Source: CALKWS01 sp051020515 (GTDB lineage: Bacteria; Actinomycetota; Actinomycetes; Actinomycetales; Beutenbergiaceae). Taken from it: a DNA stretch of 64,000 nt. Position 1 is the first letter of the stretch, and each line of letters starts with the position of its first letter. Of the stretch, positions 43,514-53,353 are shown one piece after another. The translations under genes and the position numbers were made by a program. The notes under the pieces were generated by a model that ran no database searches, had not been told where the DNA came from, and was given only the letters and a program-made list of their open reading frames with translations. Where the stretch lies: NCBI RefSeq assembly GCF_051020515.1, contig NZ_CP194857.1, positions 1,798,001-1,862,000 on the forward strand, in the 5' to 3' direction.

Positions 43514-44980
43514 TCAGGCGGCCGCGATCTCCCCGGAGACCACGCGTCCCTCGCGTAGCACCACCATCACGTGCTGCAAGGCCCCGAGGTCAGCGAGCGG
43601 ATCGCCGTCGAGGACCACCAGGTCCGCGACCCGACCGGGTTCCAGGACCCCGATCTGATCAGAGCGCAGCGCGGCGGCGGCCCGGGACGTGGCCGCGCGC
43701 AGCGCCGCACGGTTGTCCAGCCCGGCTGCACCGAGGGCCCGCACCTCCCGGACCAGGCCGCTGCCGAAACCGATCCCATTCACGGCTGCGTCGCTGCCGG
43801 CGATGATGGCGACGCCGGCACGATGGGCTTCGAGGAGCCGGGAGTACACCCGCTCTGCCAGGTGGGCGCGCTCCGGGGGCTGGTCGGCCGGGTCGCCGAG
43901 TTCGACCAGCAACGTCGGGTCCAATGCCACGCCGCCGGCGGCCATCTGGTCCAACAAGCCCTCCGGCCAGCCCATCGCTGCGGTCCGGAGGACCTCATCC
44001 CAGGGGGCCGTGGGGTCGCGCAGGGACAGGTGCTCGATGCCGTCGAAGCCGGCCCCAACCGCCTGGGCCAGGTCCGTGACGGTGCCGCAGTGGGCTGTGA
44101 CCGGCACGCCCAGGTCATGGGCGGCGGCGGCGATCGCGGCCAGCACCTCGGGTTCGTGCGGGGTGAGCGGGCGGTCGGCGGTTCTGCTCTCCTGGATGAC
44201 CTTGATCACATCGACCCGGTCATCGCCCTCGCACAACTCCGCCACGATCGCCTGAGCCTGCGCCGGGTTGCCCGGAAGCCGGATCCCTTCGGAATCGGCA
44301 GGAACGTCGAACGTGCTGATCGGGTGGCCACCGGGGGTGGTCAGCGTCGGGCCGGCGAAGAACACCCTTGGACCCTCCAGGGTGCCGTTCTCGACCTGCT
44401 GACGCAGTTCATGGACCCACGTGAGTTCGTCGCCGAGGCTGCGCACCGCGGTCACCCCGTGGGCGAGGAGGTCGCGCCGACCCCCGGGCAGATAGCGAGC
44501 CATGTCCCAGTAGTAACCGGGCAGGTCGGACAGCCCGAGTCCGCCGTCGGGGTCGATCGGGGGGAAGCCCAGGTGGGTGTGCATGTCGATCAGGCCGGGC
44601 AGCACCGTGGCGCCGGGGGCGTCGAGGATCGCGGCGCCGTCGGGGATCTCCAGCCGGGATCCGGCGTCGACGATCCGGCCGTCCCGGACCAGCACGATCG
44701 CATCCGCCACCGGCTCCAGGTCCGGTCCGGTCAACGCTGTGAGCCCGCGAAGGGCGAGCCAACCCGAGTGCGCCTCCCCGCCCGGGAAGCGGGTGAGGTT
44801 GTACGCCGTCGCACCACCAGCGGCCACTGCCACCGCGCCACCGGCAAGGATCCCCCCGGCCCACAGGAGCCGGCGGCGGGTCACTCCGCGCGACGTCCGA
44901 GGCTTTTCAGGGTTCGCCGGCTGACCGGGACCGTCGGCCTCGGTGTTGCTGCTCGCTCGGGCTGGGTGGGTGCTGCACAC
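43514..44980 (-). CDS. Exported metal-dependent amidohydrolase
   Basis: 488 residues. The N-terminus has a Tat-like signal (TRRRLLWAGGILAGGAVAVAAGG). The amidohydrolase fold follows: LPGLIDMHTHLGFP with the HxH metal pair, the conserved lysine region DVIKVIQES, histidine motifs VTAHC and GIEHLSL, the late aspartate IAGSDA, and the C-terminal beta segment RVADLVVLDGDPLADL. Prolidase-like or imidazolonepropionase-like members of this group hydrolyse dipeptides or cyclic amides; the substrate is open. It sits alone, upstream of the cstA module on the same strand. Confidence 0.87.
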   Translation of the reverse strand: MCSTHPARASSNTEADGPGQPANPEKPRTSRGVTRRRLLWAGGILAGGAVAVAAGGATAYNLTRFPGGEAHSGWLALRGLTALTGPDLEPVADAIVLVRDGRIVDAGSRLEIPDGAAILDAPGATVLPGLIDMHTHLGFPPIDPDGGLGLSDLPGYYWDMARYLPGGRRDLLAHGVTAVRSLGDELTWVHELRQQVENGTLEGPRVFFAGPTLTTPGGHPISTFDVPADSEGIRLPGNPAQAQAIVAELCEGDDRVDVIKVIQESRTADRPLTPHEPEVLAAIAAAAHDLGVPVTAHCGTVTDLAQAVGAGFDGIEHLSLRDPTAPWDEVLRTAAMGWPEGLLDQMAAGGVALDPTLLVELGDPADQPPERAHLAERVYSRLLEAHRAGVAIIAGSDAAVNGIGFGSGLVREVRALGAAGLDNRAALRAATSRAAAALRSDQIGVLEPGRVADLVVLDGDPLADLGALQHVMVVLREGRVVSGEIAAA

Positions 44981-45113
44981 GGATGCTCTTCCTCTGTCTC
45001 GCCGCTCGTCGTCCCGCGGTCCGGGGACTCTCAGACCCTGGCAAGGCAGGTGCCGGCCAAGAAGTGCCAGATGTCACCGGTGGGGCACCGGATCGTGCGG
45101 GGGTGCGGCGGGC

Positions 45114-46117
45114 TCAGGAGGCGGCGGCGATGAGATCGGCGAAGCGTCGCACCGCTGCCTCACCGACGATGTCACCTGCCAGCAGTGGCAGTTCGATCAT
45201 CGGCACGTGCCCCAGCGCCTCGCGCACGGTGTCCAGATGGACCTCCTCCTGGGCGCGGCGGTCGGCGAGCAGGCCTCCGGTGTCGGCGGGGGAGCGCTTG
45301 TTCACCACCAGGGCGCCCACGTGCACCCCCGAGCGCAGCAGCTGGCCGTAGAGTTCGATCGTCTCCAGGACGGGGAGCCGTTCGGCGGCGAGCACGATCA
45401 CGAACGCGGTGCGCTCGGCGTCGGTGATCAGATCAGGTCCCGCATCCGTTCGAACCGGGTGCGCCGGCGCAGCAGGATCCGCCGGATCTCGTGATCACGC
45501 TGGGCCCGTTGGTCCACTCGCCGCCCAGTCCCCACGATCCCGGCGGCTCCTGCGTCCGGATCGAGCCCGCGCAGCGCGGCCCCGAACCTGGCCGAGCGGT
45601 CCTGCCGACGCAGCAGACCCTCGGTCCAGGCGAACATCGTCTCGGGCAGGCTCATCAGTCGCGAGGTGTGCCCCGAGGGCGCGGTATCGAAGATCACCAG
45701 ATCGTGCGAGGCGTCCTCCAGCACCTGCGCCACCCGCTCCAGCACGGCCGCCTCATGGGTGCCGGGGGCGTCGCGAGCCAGTGCCAGGTGCTTGTCCACC
45801 TCACCGGAGAGGTGCTCGGGCATCAGCCGCCGCACCTGGTGGCCCACCGCGGCCAGGTGCTCGTCGGTGGTGCGGGCCGGATCGATCTCCAGACCCTCCA
45901 GGTTCTCCACGTCCCCGGCCAGGGGCACGACCTCATCACCCACCTCCCGGCGCCACAGGTGACCCAGGTTGTGGGCGGGGTCGGTGGAGACCACCAGCAC
46001 CCGTCGTCCGGCCCTGGCCTGGTGGTATCCGACCGCGGAGGCGACCACGGTCTTGCCCACTCCGCCCTTGCCGCCGACGAACAACACTCGGCGGGACCCG
46101 GCGAGTCCTAGCAGCAC
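45114..46117 (-). CDS. ArsA/GET3-like ATPase, frameshifted
   Basis: About 334 residues after repair. P-loop GGKGGVGKT, switch I VSTDPAHNLG and switch II FDTAPSGHTSRLMSLP match ArsA/GET3/TRC40 ATPases. The frame breaks near 45424-45432; one restored base joins the RMRDL segment to LITDAERTAFVIVLAAERLPV, followed by LVVNKRSP. There is no cysteine in either part, so neither the ArsA metalloid site nor the GET3 zinc site can exist. The GTG start (46117) lies inside the end of the CC-tail gene. Role unknown; it probably works on the small CC protein or CstA. Confidence 0.85.
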
Positions 46118-46383
46118 GAGAAGTGATCCAGGGGCGAGTGGTCCATCCCCATCCGGCGGTGCCAGTCGTGGAAGCGGTCGTACATCACCGGCAGCAGTTC
46201 CACCGTGTAGTAGTTGGCCGGGTTGGGCACGCCCAGCATCTCGGCGAGCACGATCATCATGAACAGGTCGTCCTCGTCACGCTGGGCGCGGGCGAAGGTG
46301 CGCCGGTAGGGGGCGACGTAGAACTCCCGCAGCCCGGCCGCGAAGCGGCGTGGGGCCGAGAGGTTCTCGCCCCCGTTCGTCAA
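46108..46383 (-). CDS. Small CC-tail protein of the cstA operon (cory-CC-star type)
   Basis: 91 residues, soluble and rich in aromatic residues (FAAGLREFYVAPYRRTFARAQ; NYYTVELLPVMYDRFHDWHRR), ending exactly in Cys-Cys-stop. This matches what is called cory-CC-star protein in Actinobacteria. In E. coli, CstA-family transporters pair with YbdD/YjiX, small proteins that, as I recall, also end in Cys-Cys, so this may be an analogue. It overlaps the cstA stop by four bases and the ATPase start by ten. Confidence 0.8.
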   Translation of the reverse strand: MTNGGENLSAPRRFAAGLREFYVAPYRRTFARAQRDEDDLFMMIVLAEMLGVPNPANYYTVELLPVMYDRFHDWHRRMGMDHSPLDHFSCC

Positions 46384-48095
46384 CGCTCCCGCCCCTCCTC
46401 AACCGTCCTACCCTCGGCGACCACCGGCTCGTCGTCGACCTCGAGTGGTTCCTTGCGGGCCTTGAGCATGGCGTTCACCGCCTCCACGATCACCCACAGG
46501 GCGGCGACGATGATGATGACATCGAGGATGAAGAGCAACCAGTTGGCATCGGAGAAGAACTGGCCCACCTGCACCAGCGCCGCATACAGCGACATCACGA
46601 ACACGAACACCAGCGGGATCAGCGCCGGGAGGGGGTTGCGGCCCTTGCGCAGCAGCATCACCGTGATGATCGACAGGGTCAGCCCGGCCAGCAGCTGGTT
46701 CGTGGTCCCGAACAGGGGCCAGATGATCATGCCCCCGGCGCCCTCGGCGCTGATGGAGAACGCCAGACCCATGCCGAAGATCAGCACGATGACGGTCGCC
46801 AGGATCGTGCCGATCTTCTTGTTGACGATGCTGAATGCCTCCTGGACCACGTAGCGTTGCAGACGCACACCGGTGTCCATGGTGGTGGCCGCGAACAGCA
46901 CCGCCGTCGTCGCCAGGATGGTGGTGCTGAGCGAGACGGGCAGGCCCAGCCCGGAGTTGACGATGTTGGCGCCGCCCTGGACGAAAGCGGGGGCCCCGCC
47001 TTCGCTGAAGGCCGTGTACACGCTCTCCCAGTCGGCCAGGGTGGCAAAGCCCGCGGTGACCGCGATGATCGACCCCAGCGCCAGCAGACCTTCCCCCACG
47101 GCACCGAAATACCCGACGAACCGGGCATCGGACTCCTTGTCGAGCTGTTTGGAACTGGTGCCCGAGGACACGATTCCGTGGAAGCCCGATATCGCCCCGC
47201 AGGCGATGGTGACGAACAGCAGTGGCACCAGGCTCGGGGTGCCCGCCGGTACGGCGTCGTTGAACGCCGGGGCCACGATCGTCGGTGAGGCGATGGCCAC
47301 CGACACGTACAGGATGCCCAGGGCGAGGAACAGTTGCAGCCCGTTGATGTAGTCGCGTGGCTGCAGCAGCACCCACACCGGCAACATCGAGGCCAGGCCG
47401 GCATAGAGGAACAGCACCAGCACCCAGAACGCTTCGGCGGACAAGCCCAGGACGGTCTCGGGCAGCACTATCGGGAAGTTGTCGCCCAGGATGATCAGGG
47501 CGTACAGCGCAACCAGCCCGATGATGGAGACCCAGATCAGGTTGAGATTCCACCGGTAGATCGCCTGCCCGATGAGCACGGCCACGACCAGCGCTCCCCA
47601 GGCGGGGATCACCGCGCTGGGGTTGGCGACCAGTAGCCCACCGATGACCACGGCGAAGGCGGTGTTGACCATCAGCAGTAACAGGAAGATGACGACGAGG
47701 AACAGGTTCCGCCCCCGGGGGCCGATGTACCGGCCGGACAGGGTGCCGATCGACTGACCCTTGTTGCGAACCGAGGCCCACAGCGCGCCCAGGTCGTGCA
47801 TACCGGCGAAGAAGACGGTGCCCAGGGTGACCCACAGGAAGGCCGGCAGCCAGCCCCAGATGACGGCGACTGCGGGGCCGACGATCGGTGCGGCGCCGGC
47901 GACGGAGGTGAAGTGGTGTCCCCAGAGCACGTACTTGTTGGTCGGGACGTAGTCCACCCCGTCGCGGAGTTCATGGGAGGGGGTCCGGAACGAGGCACTG
48001 AGCCGGTAGATACGCCGGCCGAGGAACTTGGAGTAGAGCAGGTAACCCAGGATCATCATGCTGACGCCGACGAGGGCGAGGATGAGGGAGTTCAC
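46380..48095 (-). CDS. cstA: Carbon starvation protein CstA family transporter
   Basis: 571 residues with about 16 helices. CstA motifs include YSKFLGRRIYRL, LWGHHFTSVAGAAPIVGPAVA, GTVFFAGMHDLGALWASVRNKGQSIG and SGTSSKQLDKESDA. Family members import pyruvate or peptides when carbon is scarce. The GTG at 48095 has GGAG five bases before it; the frame extends upstream but that part does not resemble the family. Downstream are the CC-tail protein and the GET3-like ATPase in the same operon. Confidence 0.92.
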   Translation of the reverse strand: MNSLILALVGVSMMILGYLLYSKFLGRRIYRLSASFRTPSHELRDGVDYVPTNKYVLWGHHFTSVAGAAPIVGPAVAVIWGWLPAFLWVTLGTVFFAGMHDLGALWASVRNKGQSIGTLSGRYIGPRGRNLFLVVIFLLLLMVNTAFAVVIGGLLVANPSAVIPAWGALVVAVLIGQAIYRWNLNLIWVSIIGLVALYALIILGDNFPIVLPETVLGLSAEAFWVLVLFLYAGLASMLPVWVLLQPRDYINGLQLFLALGILYVSVAIASPTIVAPAFNDAVPAGTPSLVPLLFVTIACGAISGFHGIVSSGTSSKQLDKESDARFVGYFGAVGEGLLALGSIIAVTAGFATLADWESVYTAFSEGGAPAFVQGGANIVNSGLGLPVSLSTTILATTAVLFAATTMDTGVRLQRYVVQEAFSIVNKKIGTILATVIVLIFGMGLAFSISAEGAGGMIIWPLFGTTNQLLAGLTLSIITVMLLRKGRNPLPALIPLVFVFVMSLYAALVQVGQFFSDANWLLFILDVIIIVAALWVIVEAVNAMLKARKEPLEVDDEPVVAEGRTVEEGRER

Positions 48096-48230
48096 ACCGT
48101 CTCCGATCTTCGTCGATGACGACCGGTCGATTCCCCGGAGGAACCACCCGGCCCGGACTGGTTCGGTGAAGTGCGCCACACTCTAGCGCTCCTACCCAGG
48201 CCACATCCAGGTTTCGGGGCAGCGTCCACA

Positions 48231-48243
48231 TTCCGGTCCGGAA
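48231..48243. promoter_or_regulatory. Small palindrome in the cstA upstream region
   Basis: TTCCGG-T-CCGGAA is a perfect 13-base dyad 136 bases upstream of the cstA start. It may be an operator; no regulator can be named. Confidence 0.3.
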
Positions 48244-48322
48244 CGGGGCGGGGCGGAGTTCGGTGCGGTGGAGATCGACCGCGCCACCTCCGGACGTTTC
48301 AGGTGCGTCCAGTGCGATACCG

Positions 48323-48371
48323 GGCGCCACACCCTTGGAGACACTTCACTGTGTGGGAGGGTCGTGGCGCC
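48323..48371 (-). terminator. Long stem-loop after the desaturase gene
   Basis: GGCGCCAC pairs with GTGGCGCC, ACCCT with AGGGT and ACAC with GTGT, nested around a TTCACT loop with small internal loops (17 pairs in all). It begins 44 bases past the desaturase stop on the minus strand. The rest of 48096-48414 holds only the cstA upstream region. Confidence 0.6.
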
Positions 48372-48414
48372 GGGTGCCGCTGCGCTGCTGTTAGCCGCTG
48401 CCGGCGGCCGGCGT

Positions 48415-49611
48415 TCAGAAGGGGCGGTTGTTCATCACCATCGGGCACTCGAACGGGTCGGCGTGCCCCAGCCCGACGCGGTTGAGGTACTCCACCACGA
48501 TCCGGTAGGACTCCAGCAGACCTGTCTCGGTGTAGGGGATATCCCGGGCTTCACACAGTTCGCGCACCATCGGGCGCACCTGGCGCAGGTTCACACTGGG
48601 CATCCTCGGGAACAGGTGGTGCTCGATCTGGAGGTTGAGCCCGCCCATCGCCCAGGTCATCGCCGCCCCGCCGCGAATGTTCCGGGAGGTCATCACCTGA
48701 CGGTGCAGGAAGTTGACCGTGTCGTTCTTGCCGATCAGCGGCATGCCCTTGTGGTTGGGTGCGAAACTCGCGCCCATGTAGAAGCCGAAGACCATCAGTT
48801 CCACCACCAGGAACGCCAGGCCCAGCCACGGTCCGAGCGCGAACACGAGTAGGACCGGGAAGCCGATCAGCCGCACTGCTACGAGCACCGACTCCAACGC
48901 GCGGTAGCGCAGGTCCTTGCTGGTGACGATCGTCTGGATCGCCCGGAAGTGCAGGTTGAACCCTTCCAGGGTGATCATCGCGAAGAACAGCCATCCCTGC
49001 CGGCGGGTGACCCAGCCGAGCACGCCGCTGCGGCCGGGGGCGTCCTCGGGGTTGAAGACCAGCGCCCCGGTCTTGATGTCCCCGTCCTTGCCGATGGTGT
49101 TCGGGTCGGCGTGATGCTTGCCGTGCTTGCGAGCCCACCAGCCATTGCTCAACCCCACCACCAGGTTGGCAACCAGGATGGAGAGCCATTCGTTGCGCTT
49201 GCCGGAGGAGAACACCTGCTGGTGTGCGGCGTCGTGGCCCAGGAACGCGGCCTGGGTGAACAGAACCCCGAACAGCACGGCCACCGCCAACTGCCACGGC
49301 GTGCGACCCAAGGTGAACAGCAGGGTGAACGCTCCGCCGAAGGCGACCAGCAACACCACACCACGGGCGATGTACCAGCCCGGACGGCGACCCAGCAGCC
49401 CGGCGGCCTTCACCTTGCGCTTCAGTTCCAGGAAGTCGCTGCGCTGCGCAGCCTGCACGGCACTCCCGCGCCCAGGAGTTCGGGGCGCGGCACCGGCCCG
49501 AGCAGAAGGCGTGGCACCGGCCTGCGCAGGACCGGCGGGTGAGGATGCGCCACCGATCAGTGCGTCGTCCCCGGGCTGGACGGACTGGGGTGCCGGAGCA
49601 GTAGTGGTCAT
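48415..49611 (-). CDS. Membrane fatty-acid desaturase
   Basis: 398 residues. Three histidine boxes of a di-iron desaturase: HDAAHQ (126-131), HGKHH (163-167) and QIEHH (328-332). The QIEHH form is typical of front-end or acyl-lipid desaturases of the DesA3/linoleoyl-CoA type. Four transmembrane helices lie between the boxes; the first ~60 residues are a disordered Ala/Pro tail. It introduces a double bond into acyl chains and adapts membranes. A palindromic terminator lies upstream, so it is probably transcribed alone. Confidence 0.92.
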   Translation of the reverse strand: MTTTAPAPQSVQPGDDALIGGASSPAGPAQAGATPSARAGAAPRTPGRGSAVQAAQRSDFLELKRKVKAAGLLGRRPGWYIARGVVLLVAFGGAFTLLFTLGRTPWQLAVAVLFGVLFTQAAFLGHDAAHQQVFSSGKRNEWLSILVANLVVGLSNGWWARKHGKHHADPNTIGKDGDIKTGALVFNPEDAPGRSGVLGWVTRRQGWLFFAMITLEGFNLHFRAIQTIVTSKDLRYRALESVLVAVRLIGFPVLLVFALGPWLGLAFLVVELMVFGFYMGASFAPNHKGMPLIGKNDTVNFLHRQVMTSRNIRGGAAMTWAMGGLNLQIEHHLFPRMPSVNLRQVRPMVRELCEARDIPYTETGLLESYRIVVEYLNRVGLGHADPFECPMVMNNRPF

Positions 49612-49764
49612 ACCTGGAATCTAGGTTGCCGATCGGCACCGGCACATCACCCGCCAGAGCGAACCTCCACCCCCTACTGCGGTAGGGGCTCGGGGCACTC
49701 GGGGCGCGCTGGGCCCGAGAAGTGCGCCCGTGACACCTGTGTCGCCCGGGCCCGCACATGCGTA

Positions 49765-49796
49765 CACCGGGCCGCCCCACGTGGGGCGGCCCGGTG
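49765..49796. terminator. Perfect 32-bp palindrome, likely terminator
   Basis: CACCGGGCCGCCCCAC is followed immediately by its exact reverse complement GTGGGGCGGCCCGGTG, with no spacer. It lies 28 bases past the stop of the 53-residue gene on the minus strand and upstream of the desaturase gene, where it can stop read-through. Apart from it, 49612-49823 holds nothing recognised. Confidence 0.75.
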
Positions 49797-49823
49797 CACG
49801 GAGATCATGGGCAGTATGTAGGG

Positions 49824-49985
49824 CTACACGCGACCCCGGCCCCTCGTGACCAAGGACATGATGATCGAGGCGACCAGGATGATGATCCCTATCCAAATCA
49901 GGATCTGGGCCGCTTCGACCGCGACTCCGATCACCAGCATGATCACGATCACGCCAACGATAATGAGGATCAACCACAGGGCCAT
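49824..49985 (-). CDS. Small two-helix membrane protein
   Basis: 53 residues, nearly all hydrophobic: ALWLILIIVGVIVIMLVIGVAV and ILIWIGIIILVASIIMSLV, then a basic end (TRGRGRV). GGAG is well placed before the ATG at 49985. Composition is unusually Ile-rich for this genome. Unknown function; similar tiny two-helix proteins in actinomycetes are often stress-related. Confidence 0.65.
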   Translation of the reverse strand: MALWLILIIVGVIVIMLVIGVAVEAAQILIWIGIIILVASIIMSLVTRGRGRV

Positions 49986-50235
49986 ACTCTGCTCCTTCGT
50001 TCGATGCGCCTTCCGACGCTCAGTTGTGCATCTGAGCATGGCGGCAATCGTGTGGTTCGGCATCTTGAACGGTGTGGTCGTGGCCGGAAGGGGTGGTGGC
50101 AACCGCTGCGTCACGCCACGAGATCCGCGCCGTTCCAGGCTCTATCGTTCACGGTGACCCGGTCGATGCGCAGGGCGGCGCCTGCGCCTGTCCCGGGTTC
50201 AGTGCGGTGCGCCGGACTCGGTAGGCTCGCCGGTG

Positions 50236-51701
50236 ATGTCTGAGAAAACCGAAACCAGCGAACCCACTCCGGAGCCCGGTGTCGAGGACGAACTGGTCAC
50301 CACCAGCCACACCCTGACCACCTCTGCCGGACCCCTGCACTACACCGCCAAGGCCGGCCGGGTGGTGCTGTATGAGGACAAGGTCGACGACGGCGTGTGG
50401 CAGGGTCGTAAGGCCCGCGCCCAGGTGGGTGTCACGGCCTACACCCTGGACGACGCCGACCCGGCCGAGCGGCCGGTCACCTTCGCCTTCAACGGCGGTC
50501 CCGGCTCGGCCAGCGTCTGGCTGCACCTGGGAGTGCTCGGTCCGCGGCGGGTGGTGATGGGTGACGTCGGCGACCTCCTCCCACCGCCCTATGCCCTGGC
50601 CGACAACCCCGAGAGCCTGCTCACCGTCTCCGACCTGGTGTTCATCGATCCGGTCTCCACCGGGCACTCCCGTGTGGTGGAGGGGCAGAAGGCCGCTGAC
50701 TTCCACGGGTTCACCGGCGACATCGAGTCGGTGGGCGAGGTGATCCGGCAGTGGGTCACCGCAGAGGGACGTTGGATGTCCCCGAAACTGCTGGCGGGGG
50801 AGTCCTACGGCACCACCCGTGCCGCCGCGCTGGCCCAGCACCTGCAGTCCAGCGGGATGTACCTCAACGGGCTGATGCTGATCTCGGCGGTACTGAACTT
50901 CGCCACCAACCGGTTCCAGCCGGGCAACGACGCCGCGTATGCGATGTTCCTGCCCTTCTATGCCGCGACGGCGCACTATCACGGCAAGCACCCGGGCCGG
51001 GAGCTGGATGAGGTGATCGCCGAGGCCGAGGCCTACGCGGCGCGTGACTATCCGTACGTGCTCAGCCGGGGCAGCCGGCTCACCGCTGAGGAGCGTGCCG
51101 AGGCCGTGACCAGCATCGCCCGCCTGGCCGGGGTGAGCGAGGAGTACGTGGACCGGGCGAACCTGCGCCTGGAGCATCTGCGCTACTTCACCGAGTTGCG
51201 CCGCGATGAGGGCCTCACGGTGGGCCGGCTGGACTCCCGGTTCACCGGGCCGGCCGCCTCCGGTATCGCCGCGCGGATGGACGCCGACCCGTCGATGGAT
51301 GTGATCCTGGGCCCCTACGCCACCGCCTACCAGCACTACATGCGGGCCGAGTTGGAGGTGAAGGACCCCAGCCCCTTCCATGTGTTCGGACCGAACGTGA
51401 TCGGGGAGTGGAGTTACAAGGAGTTCGAGAACGCCCCGGTGTGTTGGACCGGCTCTCCCGTGCGATGCGGCAGAACCCGCACCTGCAGGTACACGCGGCT
51501 TTCGGCTACTTCGACGGCGCCACCCCGTTCACCAGTGCGGAGGAGGATCTGGCCCACCTGGACATCCCGGAGTCCTTGCAGGCCAATATCGAGCGCAGGT
51601 ACTACAAGGCCGGCCACATGATGTACGTGCACGAGCCGAGTCGGGTGGCCCAGTGCGCCGACCTGGCTGACTTCGTCCGGCGGGCCACCGGCCGGGGCTG
51701 A
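50236..51701 (+). CDS. Serine carboxypeptidase (S10)-like peptidase, frameshifted
   Basis: About 488 residues after repair. S10-type alpha/beta-hydrolase motifs: FNGGPGSAS (85-93), FIDPVSTGHS, and nucleophile Ser190 in LLAGESYGTTRA. The C-terminal aspartate region (GYFDGATPF) and catalytic histidine (KAGHMMYVH) lie in another frame; one G restored near 51434-51440 joins ENAP to GVLDRLSRAMRQ. No signal peptide is present, so it is probably cytoplasmic, unlike eukaryotic S10 enzymes. The ATG at 50236 is used; a GTG lies one codon upstream. Confidence 0.85.
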
Positions 51702-51811
51702 TCTCCACAGTCTGCGCCCTGGGTGATGCGGCAGGCCCATCGACCTGTGTTAGTGACTGACATCTACATCGCGCTCGACGTCGCCCTCGACCTCCTGGGA
51801 GGGTCATAGCC

Positions 51812-52573
51812 ATGCTCGTCCTGGAGGACGTGTGTCGCACCTATCGCAACGGACCCGGGGTGCACCACCTCGACCTACGTGTCAGAGCCGGTCAGATCGT
51901 GGCGCTCGTCGGCCTCAACGGGGCAGGCAAGACGACGTTGATGCGCCTGGCGTTGGGCATGCTCCGCCCCGATCGCGGCACCGCGCACCTCTTCGGCAGG
52001 CCGTTGCGCGGGTTGCCCGCCTCCCAACTGGCTCGCCTCGGCGCGCTGGTAGAGGCGCCGTTGGCCTATCCGGAGTTGACCGTGCTCCAGAACCTGAATC
52101 TGGTGGCGCTGCTGCGGGGCACCGGATCCCACCGGATCGCGCAGACGCTGGAGCACTGGGAACTGACCGAGCTGGCCGCTCGCCGTTACCGCCGGTTGTC
52201 CGCGGGGAACCGACAGCGGGTGGGTCTGGCCGCGGCCCTGGGCCATGATCCGGAACTGATCGTGCTCGACGAACCCAGCGCCGCCTTGGATCCTGCGGGC
52301 GTGATCGTGCTGCGAGAGACGCTGCGGCGCCGTGCCGGGGCCGGCGCGGGTGTGCTGGTCAGCAGCCATCACCTCGATGAGGTGGCCAGGATCGCCGACC
52401 GCATCGTGGTGATGAACGCCGGTCGCCTCATCACCGACCTGGATCCGGCCGCCACGGACTTGGAGCGGGTCTTCTTCGAAAGCGTCCGCCGCGACGACGA
52501 ACAACGCCGGGGGTCCCAGGCCCCCGCCAGCAATCGACCTGATGACGGCGCTTCGGGCGAGGAGCCGCGATGA
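51812..52573 (+). CDS. ABC transporter ATPase (BcrA/CcmA type)
   Basis: 253 residues. Walker A GLNGAGKTT, signature LSAGNRQR (with Ala in place of the usual Gly) and Walker B LIVLDEPSAALDPAG. The subfamily exports antibiotics, peptides or lipids, often as self-protection. It overlaps the permease gene by four bases. GGGAGGG precedes the ATG. Confidence 0.9.
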   Translation: MLVLEDVCRTYRNGPGVHHLDLRVRAGQIVALVGLNGAGKTTLMRLALGMLRPDRGTAHLFGRPLRGLPASQLARLGALVEAPLAYPELTVLQNLNLVALLRGTGSHRIAQTLEHWELTELAARRYRRLSAGNRQRVGLAAALGHDPELIVLDEPSAALDPAGVIVLRETLRRRAGAGAGVLVSSHHLDEVARIADRIVVMNAGRLITDLDPAATDLERVFFESVRRDDEQRRGSQAPASNRPDDGASGEEPR

Positions 52574-53352
52574 CGGCGGCGATCAGAACCGAAGCGCTCA
52601 AACTCTTCCGGTCCGCGGTGGGAGTGCTGGGCACGATCGCACTCGTCGGGGGTGTGCTCGTCCTGGTTGCCGGGCTCACCACGGCGGTGCGCGCCGGGAA
52701 CGCTCAGGTGATCGCCCAAGCCGGCCCCGGCGCGCAACTGGACTGGGCGGGCATGTTGGCCATGTCGATGCAGATCACTGCGGCCGGCGCGTTGCTGGGG
52801 TGCGGGGTGGTGCTCACCTGGCTGGTGGGCCGAGAGTTCAGTGACGGCACGATCAGTGCCCTCTTTGCCCTCCCGGTGTCGGTTGGCCGCATCGTGCTGG
52901 GGAAGATCGCCGTCTATGGCCTGTGGGTGGTGGCGGTGCACCTGGCGCTCGCCGCCGGGCTGCTCGCGCTGGGTCTGTTGCTCGGGTACGGCGTCCCGGA
53001 CGCCGGAGGGTGGGCGGGGCTCCTGAGGCTGTTCGTGCTGGGACTGCTCACCGGCGCGATCGCGATGCCGGTGGCCTGGGTCGCGACCCTGACGCGCTCG
53101 GTCCTGGCCGGAGTAGGGGCCACCATCGGCCTCGTCGCGCTCGCGCAGGTGGGGGTCCTGGCCGGGGCCGGGGGCTGGTTCCCGCTCGCCGCGCCGGCGC
53201 TGTGGGCGATGTCCGGCTCCGGGACGCCGGCCGTGGGTATCGCCCCTGGGACGTCGGTCACGGGCGTGCACTTGCTGATCGTCGTCATGACCTCCGTGTT
53301 CTTCGCCCTGCTGCTCTGGCGGTCCTGGTCCAGGCTCCAGATGGATCACTGA
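52570..53352 (+). CDS. ABC-2 type transporter permease
   Basis: 260 residues with six helices in the ABC-2 pattern, beginning AIRTEALKLFRSAVGVLGTIALVGGVL and carrying VGREFSDGTISALFALPVSVGRIVLGKI, a segment typical of BcrB/NatB-like permeases. Partner of the ATPase just upstream. Its stop lies one base from the end of the convergent phosphotransferase gene. Confidence 0.88.
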   Translation: MTAAIRTEALKLFRSAVGVLGTIALVGGVLVLVAGLTTAVRAGNAQVIAQAGPGAQLDWAGMLAMSMQITAAGALLGCGVVLTWLVGREFSDGTISALFALPVSVGRIVLGKIAVYGLWVVAVHLALAAGLLALGLLLGYGVPDAGGWAGLLRLFVLGLLTGAIAMPVAWVATLTRSVLAGVGATIGLVALAQVGVLAGAGGWFPLAAPALWAMSGSGTPAVGIAPGTSVTGVHLLIVVMTSVFFALLLWRSWSRLQMDH

Positions 53353-53353
53353 G

